In this document: one piece after another, positions 36,729 to 43,681 of the stretch
Position numbering within the stretch: position 1 is the stretch's first letter
Layout of the letters: each line of letters opens with the position of its first letter
Source of the DNA: Mucilaginibacter rubeus
GTDB lineage: Bacteria > Bacteroidota > Bacteroidia > Sphingobacteriales > Sphingobacteriaceae
Length of the DNA: 64,000 bases
Direction of reading: 5' to 3'
Assembly: GCF_014643835.1 (NCBI RefSeq)
Contig: NZ_BMKD01000004.1
Coordinates: 372,001 to 436,000 of the forward strand
Notes under the pieces: model-generated
Told to the model about the DNA's origin: nothing
What the model saw: the letters and a program-made list of their open reading frames with translations, nothing else
The model's database searches: none
Made by a program: the position numbers and the translations under genes

Positions 36729-38441
36729 TTAATTCATAACCACCGAACTTACGGGCACCTCATCGGCATGCGAAAACGAGCGCGTGAAGCCCGCCTTGTA
36801 ATAAGGCAACTTTTCAGTACGGTTTTGCGCCTTTAAACTTTGGTACATTCCCAGCATCGACCAGCCGTTACCCGGGTTACGTTCCAGGTCTTCGCGGAAA
36901 ACTTTTTCGGCCTGCGGGTTATAATCGGTTTTGAGCAGGTAGGCCCCGAGAAACTGCCTTGCCGGGATAGGCCACTCGGCAGGCTCCGAGTAAATCATGT
37001 TATCTTCTGTTTGCACTGCTTTTTTTAAAGCTGCCATGCCATCATCAAACTTATTGCGGCCAAGTAAAATAGCACCATCCAATATATTTTCGGCAACAGT
37101 GGCGCCATCCAGCGCGATATTAAAAGGAATATGCCGCTGTTTTAAAGAGGCATCATCAAGCCTGCCACGCAATAAAGCAAGCTGGGCCACGGCCGAATCC
37201 TGCCCGCCCGTATACAGAAATGCCATTCCGCGGGCAAAATGGTATAACACCTGCGCATAAGCCCAGTCGCCATTGGGGCCAACGCTGTCTTTCAGCAGTT
37301 CGTGCCATTTGCCAAGGCGCATCATCGTAAATACGGGCATCATGTACAGATATTGCGAATAAGTATCGCCTGCCGAAGGTTTTACCGCATTGCGGCAGCG
37401 TTGGGCCGCTTCCATCCCCCGCTCGTACATAGCCCCGTTAAAGGCACAAAGTGTTTCGACAGCGTAAAAATGAGAGTTTATTTTTGTGAGCTTTAAATTG
37501 GGCGCCAGGGCGGCATAAGTAACAATACATTTTGCTGCTTTTTCATTAACGTCAACACCCTGAAAATACAAACCATTGCGCTGATAAACATGACTGGCCA
37601 TATGCACCATATGCCCGATACCGGGGAACAACCTTTTTAAAGCCCCTGCATTGGCCAGCGCGGCGCCGGGGTTACGCGAAGCCTCGGTTAAATGGATATA
37701 ATAATGCAGCGCCGCCGGGTGCTCCGGATTGGTATTTAAAACGCCTTTACACAAGGTAACCAGTTCGGCTGTCCAGGGTTTATCGGTACCGTCGGGCGCC
37801 CAAAAATCCCAGGGGTGAATGAGCATTACCGCGTCGATATACAGCATCTTAAGGTCGGCATCGGTTGGGTAAGCCTGCATCAGTTTCTTCAGATCCTGTG
37901 CATAAGCTTCATTGTCGCTTGCGTTGGTGCCCCCCTGCGGGTAACGAAGGTTCATCGCCGCTATCAAGGCTTTTTCCTTTTCGGGGGCACTGCCGGCAAC
38001 AGCGTTCATTTGTTTCAAAACAGCAGGCAAACCGGCGGGCGCAACATACGGCCCGCCTGCGTTATAGTAAGGGCCCTGGCTTAAAGCCTGCCCCCAGTAA
38101 GCCATGGCAGCCGAGGGGTCAAAGCGCGACGCTTCTTTGAACGACGCGAATGCCTCCTTCATGTGATAGCTGTAATACATAGTTAAGCCCTGGTTAAAAT
38201 AAAACCGGGCGCTGTCATTATGGGCAGTTATGGCATAATTATGATGCCCCCAGCCGGGCAAGCGCTGTATAAATTTGCCGTTCCCCGCCGTATCTGCATC
38301 CTGCACTATACCCGATCCGCACATTACCGGGATTGCCGGTTTTGTTTTGCCCGATACTTTTAATTTTTTTCCCTGGAACGCAAACAAATAGGTAGCGAAC
38401 AACACCACAGGGAACACAAATAACAGCGATACCTTTTTCAT
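36729..38441 (-). CDS. Secreted tetratricopeptide-repeat protein
   Basis: A 570-residue protein with a signal peptide (KKVSLLFVFPVVLFATYLFA). TPR-like helices are seen at ARFYFNQGLTMYYSYHMKEA, then FASFKEASRFDPSAAMAYWG, and near the C-terminus (YNPQAEKVFREDLERNPGNG). Other motifs, PTDADLKMLYIDAVM and HPAALHYYIHLTEASRNPGA, recur in a family of long bacterial TPR proteins of unknown role. Likely periplasmic protein-protein contacts. Confidence 0.82.
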   Translation of the reverse strand: MKKVSLLFVFPVVLFATYLFAFQGKKLKVSGKTKPAIPVMCGSGIVQDADTAGNGKFIQRLPGWGHHNYAITAHNDSARFYFNQGLTMYYSYHMKEAFASFKEASRFDPSAAMAYWGQALSQGPYYNAGGPYVAPAGLPAVLKQMNAVAGSAPEKEKALIAAMNLRYPQGGTNASDNEAYAQDLKKLMQAYPTDADLKMLYIDAVMLIHPWDFWAPDGTDKPWTAELVTLCKGVLNTNPEHPAALHYYIHLTEASRNPGAALANAGALKRLFPGIGHMVHMASHVYQRNGLYFQGVDVNEKAAKCIVTYAALAPNLKLTKINSHFYAVETLCAFNGAMYERGMEAAQRCRNAVKPSAGDTYSQYLYMMPVFTMMRLGKWHELLKDSVGPNGDWAYAQVLYHFARGMAFLYTGGQDSAVAQLALLRGRLDDASLKQRHIPFNIALDGATVAENILDGAILLGRNKFDDGMAALKKAVQTEDNMIYSEPAEWPIPARQFLGAYLLKTDYNPQAEKVFREDLERNPGNGWSMLGMYQSLKAQNRTEKLPYYKAGFTRSFSHADEVPVSSVVMN

Positions 38442-38668
38442 GTTCGACTTTTTAAAATGAGAAACCGGAATACAATTGGCTGGTTACGAAAACCTATACT
38501 AATATAAGGTATTATAGGCAGGAATGGATGAGGGAATTGATTTGGGCTGGATAGTATATTTTGTTGAGCTGAAGACAGATAAATGTAAATAAGAAGAAAG
38601 GGTGGAATCGTTTATTTAGGAACTCAGGGTTTTAATGAGATATTCAACCCCCTCCTGAAGCAGCTAAT
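38442..38668. other. Non-coding DNA upstream of the TPR gene
   Basis: No gene and no clear promoter. The repeat-rich zone starts at 38669. Confidence 0.4.
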
Positions 38669-38767
38669 GGCGTTGCCTGCGGCCCGGGCTTTCCGCTGCA
38701 AATCCTCGCTTTGCCCCGATCACTAATGCCTGCCCAAGCTGTGGGTTTTCCGCTGCAATCCCTAACG
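38669..38767. repeat. GGCGTTGCC...CCCTAACG element, copy 2
   Basis: Starts GGCGTTGCCTGCGGCCCGGG and ends CCGCTGCAATCCCTAACG. Internally it repeats TTTCCGCTGCAA(A)TC twice (38690s and 38747-38760). Related to 17726-17819. Confidence 0.65.
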
Positions 38768-38788
38768 TGGTAGGAAGTTTGGTCCCAT

Positions 38789-38838
38789 CGCTGCTGCAAG
38801 CGTCCTCGTTTGTAGCCCGCGTTTAGGTTCAATGTAAA
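38789..38838. repeat. Partial copy of the CGCAAGCGTCCTCG element
   Basis: CGCTGCTGCAAGCGTCCTCG followed by TTTGTAGCCCGCGTTTAGG matches the left half of the palindromic element at 39298, with about 80 % identity by eye. The right arm is missing. Confidence 0.6.
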
Positions 38839-38907
38839 GACAGGGATTGACAGGTTGCACCAGAGGTGCAAAAGGTTTGTAGAAATCAAATAAACAGTGT
38901 TTTTAGT

Positions 38908-38949
38908 GTGCCAGAGGTACACAACTCCGGTGTTCCGTACCTCTGGCAC
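38908..38949. repeat. 13-bp inverted repeat (GTGCCAGAGGTAC)
   Basis: GTGCCAGAGGTAC (38908-38920) and GTACCTCTGGCAC (38937-38949) with a 16-nt loop. A CACCAGAGGTGCA word just upstream (near 38857) is a smaller relative. Confidence 0.7.
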
Positions 38950-39107
38950 GGTTGTGTTCGGTATAATATATTGCTACAACCGGTTCCCCCTCTGGGAATG
39001 TTCCATAACTTAATGACATTGCCTTGCGGTAGCGGTGAAATTTATATTATTCTTAAATCGTAACCCGTGGCGGTTATTAAAAATGACAGCATTCAACATA
39101 AAAACAA

Positions 39108-39128
39108 AGGACCGGCTTCACCGGTCCT
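39108..39128 (-). terminator. Terminator of the OsmC-like relic
   Basis: AGGACCGG and CCGGTCCT with a CTTCA loop, followed on the minus strand by TTTGTTTTTATG. It lies 29 bp past the relic's stop, so it outlived its gene. Confidence 0.8.
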
Positions 39129-39157
39129 CTGAATAGCATACCAAAGCAAAATTTACT

Positions 39158-39297
39158 TAAGCGTAAATTACATCCAGTGAAATAGGCACATTCAAGGCTT
39201 TGGAGATGATACAATTTGCTTTTGCACCTTCAGCAATTTCTTTAAACTGTTGCTCACTAAGGCCGTCAATAGCAGTGGCTTTCAAGTTTAAAATCAT
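39158..39297 (-). pseudogene. OsmC-like protein, C-terminal remnant
   Basis: The minus frame reads MILNLKATAIDGLSEQQFKE, then IAEGAKANCIISKALNVPIS and LDVIYA before TAA at 39158. This is the C-terminal end of an OsmC/Ohr-type peroxidase, including the second active-site Cys (AKANC). Homology ends exactly where a 27-bp inverted-repeat arm begins (39298). The N-terminal two thirds, with the first Cys, are not found to the right. The gene was broken by insertion or deletion at the repeat. Confidence 0.78.
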
Positions 39298-39403
39298 CGC
39301 TCCCGCAAGCGTCCTCGCTTGTGGCCCGCGTTCAGGTATACAATGTGAAAAGCCCTCTTACAACTTAGCATGGTGCCCACAAGCGAGGACGCTTGCGGGA
39401 GCG
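39298..39403. repeat. Palindromic element with perfect 27-bp arms
   Basis: Left arm 39298-39324 (CGCTCCCGCAAGCGTCCTCG...) is the exact complement of 39377-39403 (...CGAGGACGCTTGCGGGAGCG). The 52-nt centre has no coding capacity. Arms contain a smaller GCAAGCG/CGCTTGC symmetry. It looks like a non-autonomous mobile or structured element. Confidence 0.85.
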
Positions 39404-39467
39404 GGGGACGCATCACACGCGTCTCTACAAAAAACATTTATTTATTCGTTTTACAACACGCGAAACA
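39404..39467. repeat. GACGC..GCGTCTC half-element
   Basis: GGGACGCATCACACGCGTCTC and CTACA match one arm of the 6773 element. It directly follows the palindromic element and precedes copy 2 of the 56-bp hairpin. Confidence 0.5.
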
Positions 39468-39522
39468 TTCATTACCGTTGGCTTTAATGTTGTGCAACAG
39501 CCACTAAAACCAACGGCAATGA
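39468..39522. repeat. 56-bp hairpin element, copy 2
   Basis: TTCATTACCGTTGG ... CCAACGGCAATGA. It differs from copy 1 (6898-6953) at about three positions. One change weakens a pair (A opposite C) while another (A to G) adds a pair at the stem base. Confidence 0.8.
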
Positions 39523-39867
39523 TTTTATTAGGATACATAAATAATTCGATTCAATTTTAACAGCTTCATAGCTTACCAGGCTGCTGATCACGGACTCACT
39601 CACCTTCCCGTTGATACATGAGTGTCGCGTATATCAATACCATGTATAGATAACTAAGTTGATTGCAATAGATTGGCGAGACTCAATAAGAACACACACA
39701 CGCGTGCGTCAGCAAATGGATATTATTACACGGGTTCTCAATCCTATTTAAAACCCGAAACGGAATAGTTGCAGGTATTTAAACTACCTTTAGCAGATCT
39801 GTTGAAACCACCAAAGCCCTTCAATCAATTAATTGCGTGCATGATAGCTTATTTAAGCAGGCTTTGT
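39523..39867. other. Non-coding DNA upstream of the 39901 gene
   Basis: No gene or clear repeat. A short CA/GC run (ACACACACGCGTGCG near 39691) and several small hairpins only. Confidence 0.4.
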
Positions 39868-39875
39868 TATATTTG
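39868..39875 (+). promoter_or_regulatory. Candidate -7 box of the 39901 gene
   Basis: TATATTTG fits TAnnTTTG, 25 nt before the ATG. No TTTG is found at the proper -33 distance. Confidence 0.4.
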
Positions 39876-39900
39876 ACGACTTAATTAACTTAAACATATC

Positions 39901-40785
39901 ATGAACCAAATCTTAAGTTTCGGAGCTGGCCGAAATCCGTCCCTTCTGCTCTCATTTAAAACATTAGCTTTAATAATTTTCTTCAGTACTTTTTCACTGG
40001 TAAGCAAAGCTCAAGTTGACACAATTATTTCCAATAACGCCAAAATAGCCTGCAACGTAAAAGAGATCACACCAGATGCAGTTAAGTATTCCTATCCCGG
40101 CGAAGACTTACTAAATTCCGTTTATAAAAACACCATACAAAAGATAGTTTTCAAAAGCGGCCGTGTCCAGACTTTTGCAGAAGCTACGTCGTATAAAACC
40201 ATTAACGGCGTTATGGATTATGATAAAGTTGCTATTACTGCTGTTGAAAGCGAAGTTCGGGGCCTTTATAAACTAACCGATGTAAGTTCAAAAGCTAAAG
40301 GAACAACCGTATTCTCCAGCCAGGAAAGAGTAAAAGACAGAGCATATCATAAAATGAAGATTCAAGCGGCCATGTTTGGAGCGAACATCGTTTATCTTAC
40401 AAATCAACGTACGGAAGGCAATAAATACGGAGGTTATTTTCAAAGCGGTTCTACAGCCGAAACAAATCTAACCGGCGTAGGCTACTCTAATGTTTTACCG
40501 GATTATGAAAAGTTTAAACAGCTGATCGGATCTAAAACAGATTTCATTGCTGTAAAAAAATATGAATTAGGCGCCAGTGATACAGATGTATCATTAGATG
40601 ATATCGAAAAGCCTTTCACACTATCTAATGTTACATTCGATAGCGGAATTGTATTAGTAACTGCTCAATTGAAGGGTGAAAGTAATAACAATGTATTTCA
40701 ATTAGCAAGCTTTACAGATAGCACGTTTAGCGTTGCTTACAAACACAAAGGAACCGCATATAACATCGAAATAAAAGTTAAGTAG
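39901..40785 (+). CDS. Secreted protein of unknown function
   Basis: A 294-residue protein with a long signal region ending SLVSKAQVDT (about residue 37). The N-terminal part, TIISNNAKIACNVKEITPDA followed by VKYSY and an IQKIVFKSGR strand, is the beta pattern often found at the front of Bacteroidota exported proteins. The middle (KMKIQAAMFGANIVYLTNQR) resembles the GAN-V segment of RcsF/DUF4156-like domains, but this is a weak match. The C-terminus is beta-rich. It is followed by a good terminator. Confidence 0.65.
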   Translation: MNQILSFGAGRNPSLLLSFKTLALIIFFSTFSLVSKAQVDTIISNNAKIACNVKEITPDAVKYSYPGEDLLNSVYKNTIQKIVFKSGRVQTFAEATSYKTINGVMDYDKVAITAVESEVRGLYKLTDVSSKAKGTTVFSSQERVKDRAYHKMKIQAAMFGANIVYLTNQRTEGNKYGGYFQSGSTAETNLTGVGYSNVLPDYEKFKQLIGSKTDFIAVKKYELGASDTDVSLDDIEKPFTLSNVTFDSGIVLVTAQLKGESNNNVFQLASFTDSTFSVAYKHKGTAYNIEIKVK

Positions 40786-40799
40786 TAATACAGTTTTCA

Positions 40800-40830
40800 A
40801 ACGCCAGGCTTACCTCCGCCTGGCGTTTTC
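40800..40830 (+). terminator. Terminator of the 39901 gene
   Basis: AACGCCAGGC (40800-40809) and GCCTGGCGTT (40818-40827), TTACCTCC loop, followed by TTTC. It is 14 bp past the stop. Confidence 0.85.
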
Positions 40831-41293
40831 TGCATTTAATCAAAAAATTCCTTTTTCCTTACATAATAAAGGCACGTCATGTATGCCGCAACATACGAGT
40901 GCCTTATTGATTGATAAGAAATTATTATCATAAGCCAAACCCTCGCCGGCGCACACGTGTCGCGTGCGCCTCGCACGTTAAATTTACGTCATCACCAACT
41001 CACAATCTTTCATTTCCGATAATAGTTCAGCTATAAAAAAGACAATACGTCGGATAAGGACACGCTTCCGCCAGCCTAAGGATCGACTACTTTGCTTCTG
41101 CGAAGCTGGACGATGTGGTACAGTGCCTAAGCAGGATCATTATTTAGGCCGACAGGTCATCCCCGTTGAGTTCGGGCTTTGGCCTCCCCTTAAAAATAGC
41201 TTGCCTGCACCTGGTTCATCTAATTTAATGAAAACTAAACTGCCAATGTCAGAGCAAGGAAAATTTGAAATTTCAGCACAGGATGTTTGATCA
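40831..41293. other. Gene-free stretch with nested hairpins
   Basis: AAGGCAC (40869-40875) and GTGCCTT (40899-40905) enclose GTATG/CATAC, forming a stem inside a stem. GGCGCAC and GTGCGCC near 40946-40972 are another inverted repeat. A minus-strand frame of about 60 codons across 41147-41285 (ending SPNSTGMTCRPK) has no family match and is not called. Confidence 0.45.
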
Positions 41294-41773
41294 TTAGGCG
41301 CTGGGAAGGTCCGGTTCTATCCTTGATTCCTTCCTTTGCCCGTATATCTCCAAATGTTTAGTCGCCAATGCCGATATAACACCTGCCTTGTCGTTTTTGA
41401 GTGCCGCCGTCAATTCCTTTTTGATCTCGGTGTTATTTTCTGAGACTCCCCAAAGGGCCATTTCCATAATGATCGGGATAAGCCCGACACCCCTCTCCGT
41501 AAGACAATAGGCCACCCTCGGTTTACCGGGAACCGGGTATTTCATAATGAACCCTTCGTTTTCCAGCATTTTTAACCGATCTGTTAACACATTGGTCGCG
41601 ATACCCTCAGCCGACTGAATGAACTCGCCAAAGGTATTTTTATTGTTAAGCAGAATGTCACGGATGATGAGCAGCGTCCATTTATCACCGAGAAAGTCAA
41701 GGCTGAAGCTGATCGGACAAGCCGAACGTTTCTTTATTTTTTTTATCATATCGTCGTAATCGTCAACAACCAT
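41294..41773 (-). CDS. HxlR-family transcriptional regulator
   Basis: A 159-residue winged-helix protein. CPISFSLDFLGDKWTLLIIR is the HxlR signature with its leading Cys, FGEFIQSAEGIATNVLTDRL the recognition region, and YCLTERGVGLIPIIMEMALW the C-terminal part. HxlR proteins often sense redox or electrophiles through that Cys. Divergent from the 41945 gene, with two operator-like sites between, so it probably represses that gene and perhaps itself. Confidence 0.93.
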   Translation of the reverse strand: MVVDDYDDMIKKIKKRSACPISFSLDFLGDKWTLLIIRDILLNNKNTFGEFIQSAEGIATNVLTDRLKMLENEGFIMKYPVPGKPRVAYCLTERGVGLIPIIMEMALWGVSENNTEIKKELTAALKNDKAGVISALATKHLEIYGQRKESRIEPDLPSA

Positions 41774-41843
41774 TGCGCTTGCTGATCACAAGCGCAAATT
41801 TAAATATAAAACGGGCGATAAAAAAATCAACGAAGAAATTTGC

Positions 41844-41860
41844 ACTTGCAAATAACAAGT
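41844..41860. promoter_or_regulatory. Putative HxlR operator 1
   Basis: ACTTG-CAAATAA-CAAGT, perfect 5-bp arms, within TTTGCACTTGCAAATAACAA. It lies in the spacer region of the plus promoter. Confidence 0.7.
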
Positions 41861-41869
41861 AAATATATC

Positions 41870-41877
41870 TATATTTG
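41870..41877 (+). promoter_or_regulatory. -7 box of the 41945 gene
   Basis: TATATTTG fits TAnnTTTG and lies 67 nt before the ATG, between the two operators. The -33 counterpart would be TTG at 41846-41848, spacing 21. Confidence 0.6.
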
Positions 41878-41878
41878 C

Positions 41879-41895
41879 ACTTGCAAAAAGCAACT
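41879..41895. promoter_or_regulatory. Putative HxlR operator 2
   Basis: ACTTGCAAAAAGCAACT: same left half-site as operator 1 (both preceded by ATTTGC), right half CAACT instead of CAAGT. Centre-to-centre distance 35 bp, just after the -7 box. Confidence 0.6.
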
Positions 41896-41944
41896 ACAAA
41901 TGCACGTTTAGTTTCTTTAGACAAACAAAGCAAATAACTCTTAT

Positions 41945-42667
41945 ATGAACGACCTCTTGAAATTTACGATCGACGCCCATGGCGGCTTAGATAACTGGAA
42001 AAAATTTAAAAACATATCCGCGCACCTTAAGATTGGCGGTGTCACCTGGGCATTTAAGCAGGTACCGGGTATAATGGATGATATCAATGTCTTGTCAAGC
42101 ACAACAAAGCAACATGTTTCTTTTTATCCTTTCTTAAAAGAAGATTGGCACAATACGTTTGAAGCACATAAAGTTGCCATCATCGACGACAATGACCTAT
42201 TGGTTGATCAGCTTTATTTTCCGCGAAACAGTTTTAAGGGATATGTAACAGAAACCCCCTGGTCAAAACTCCAGGTAACTTATTTTAGCGGTTACGCAAT
42301 GTGGACCTATTTAAATGCGCCATTTTGCCTTGCAGAGCCTGGGTATGAGGTAAAGGAACTGGAACCATGGACTGAAAATGGTGAGGTTTTAAGACGATTG
42401 CATGTTACCTTCCCCGAAGACATTGCTACTCATGGCAGGGAACAGGTATTATATATTGATGAAACAGGCCTTCTCAAGAGACATGATTACAATGTCGAGA
42501 TCCTTAACAATGCGGCTTCCGTGCATTATGTGGCCGATTATACAGAAGTTCAAGGTATAAAGTTTCCAACAAGCAGGCATGTTTACAAGCGGAATGAAGA
42601 TAATACCGCTTTGGTTCCTGCCCCGCTATTCATTTCCATTGAATTAAGTGATATAAAATTGAGTTAA
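41945..42667 (+). CDS. Hypothetical protein, possibly LolA-like beta fold
   Basis: A 240-residue protein without a signal peptide. It opens MNDLLKFTIDAHGGLDNWKK and has alternating beta strands with YIDETGLLKRHDYNVEILN and VQGIKFPTSRHVYK. This layout, an 'AHGGLD-W' start and an Asp-x-x-Gly-Leu turn before KRHDY, occurs in a group of uncharacterised proteins with an outer-membrane-lipoprotein-carrier-like beta sheet. Enzymatic residues are not evident. Being under HxlR control suggests it answers oxidants or a toxic compound. Confidence 0.65.
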   Translation: MNDLLKFTIDAHGGLDNWKKFKNISAHLKIGGVTWAFKQVPGIMDDINVLSSTTKQHVSFYPFLKEDWHNTFEAHKVAIIDDNDLLVDQLYFPRNSFKGYVTETPWSKLQVTYFSGYAMWTYLNAPFCLAEPGYEVKELEPWTENGEVLRRLHVTFPEDIATHGREQVLYIDETGLLKRHDYNVEILNNAASVHYVADYTEVQGIKFPTSRHVYKRNEDNTALVPAPLFISIELSDIKLS

Positions 42668-42690
42668 GCATTGACCATGCTTTATAACAT

Positions 42691-42719
42691 AAAGCCGGCA
42701 TTTGCTGGCTTTACCTTTT
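42691..42719 (+). terminator. Terminator of the 41945 gene
   Basis: AAAGCCGGCA and TGCTGGCTTT pair along 10 positions (one G-U), followed by ACCTTTTT. It is 23 bp past the stop. Confidence 0.75.
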
Positions 42720-43017
42720 TAAAACGATTTTTTTCTGATCGCGCTATGTTTACCATATACGAGGCGCAATTAAGATGGCCAGCTCCCGATCCCCCTCGCT
42801 GGCGCGTGTGGCCCGCATGCTATTCTACATCATCACAAAACTCACGATCTTTTATTCCGGCAAATGGTTTGAGCTTTCAGCTTAACCTTGTGCTTATTAC
42901 GCCCCATTCACGCCTGTCGCTGCCCCGCAAGGGTGTCTGTGCCAATACCCTCAATAAAAACACGCGACACACATCGCCCTCAAAATGAAGCAATAAAAAA
43001 TTTCCAGAAAAAATTGC
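42720..43017. other. Gene-free stretch
   Basis: The plus frame 42671-42988 crosses the terminator and GC-rich repeat-like DNA and is not credible as a gene. CGCTGGCGCGTGTGGCCCGC near 42798 recalls words of the 39298 element (GTGGCCCGCG). Confidence 0.4.
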
Positions 43018-43061
43018 GTAACTCAAAAGTTACCTATACATTTACGTAACTTTGAAGTTAC
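43018..43061. promoter_or_regulatory. Two GTAACT-N4-AGTTAC operators and -7 box
   Basis: GTAACTCAAAAGTTAC (43018-43033) and GTAACTTTGAAGTTAC (43046-43061) are perfect palindromes, centres 28 bp apart. The second contains TAACTTTG (43047-43054), a -7 box by the TAnnTTTG rule. A dimeric repressor bound there would block the promoter. The regulator gene is not adjacent. Confidence 0.75.
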
Positions 43062-43115
43062 CCATTTTAACAAGGCCTGTTAAATAACGAATTATTCAAC
43101 TTAAAGATCAAAAAA

Positions 43116-43583
43116 ATGACAACTACAGATTTCACAACAACCTTATTGGTAAACCACAGCCCTGAAGAAGTTTTTGATGCGTTAAAAAATGTCCGGGGAT
43201 GGTGGTCAGGCCTGCATTCGGAAATATTTGAAGGCGAGTCGGAAAAACTTGGCGACGAGTTTTCATTCTTTGCCGGCGACGGGGCGCACTACACCAAACA
43301 AAAACTTGTTGAATTGGTCCCCAACAAGAAAATAGCCTGGCTGATTACCGATAGCAAGCTAACTTTTACACAAAACCAAACCGAGTGGACCGGCACCAAA
43401 CTTTGCTTTGAAATTTTTGCAGAGGGCGATGCGACAAAAATTGTATTTACCCACGTTGGACTGGTACCAGAATTTGAATGTTATCACGCCTGCGCACCGG
43501 CATGGACACAATACATCCAGGAGCGGTTGCTGAACTGGATAAATACAGCTACGGCAAGCAAAACAATGTCAGCGGCGCAGTAA
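43116..43583 (+). CDS. SRPBCC/AHSA1-family protein
   Basis: A 155-residue START/Bet-v1-like ligand-binding protein. FTTTLLVNHSPEEVFDALKN is the first strand and helix, WWSGLHSEIFEGESEKLGDE and KIVFTHVGLVPEFECYHACA follow, with a final long helix (WTQYIQERLLNWIN). Members bind hydrophobic ligands; many are paired with ArsR-type repressors. Two palindromic operators lie upstream. Function beyond ligand binding is unknown. Confidence 0.9.
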   Translation: MTTTDFTTTLLVNHSPEEVFDALKNVRGWWSGLHSEIFEGESEKLGDEFSFFAGDGAHYTKQKLVELVPNKKIAWLITDSKLTFTQNQTEWTGTKLCFEIFAEGDATKIVFTHVGLVPEFECYHACAPAWTQYIQERLLNWINTATASKTMSAAQ

Positions 43584-43609
43584 TGCGTGATTTGGTATAT
43601 CTGTTTTCA

Positions 43610-43655
43610 TATCATTGGCTCGCACATGTGGCAAGCCAATGATATATTTTTTTAT
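43610..43655. terminator. Terminator between SRPBCC and ATP-grasp genes
   Basis: ATATCATTGGCT (43610-43621) and AGCCAATGATAT (43635-43646), perfect 12-bp stem, followed on plus by ATTTTTTT. It serves the plus-strand gene and possibly both. Confidence 0.9.
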
Positions 43656-43681
43656 ACAGTGAGTAAATTTCTACTTCTGTA

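Noticed and set aside
38644-38949. Minus-strand frame of 101 codons
   Set aside because: Made entirely of repeat elements; the apparent peptide is a translation of inverted repeats.
41147-41285. Minus-strand frame upstream of the HxlR gene's end
   Set aside because: Short, no ATG in good context and no recognised domain.
42671-42988. Plus-strand frame of 105 codons
   Set aside because: It starts before and crosses a good terminator hairpin and has no family signal.
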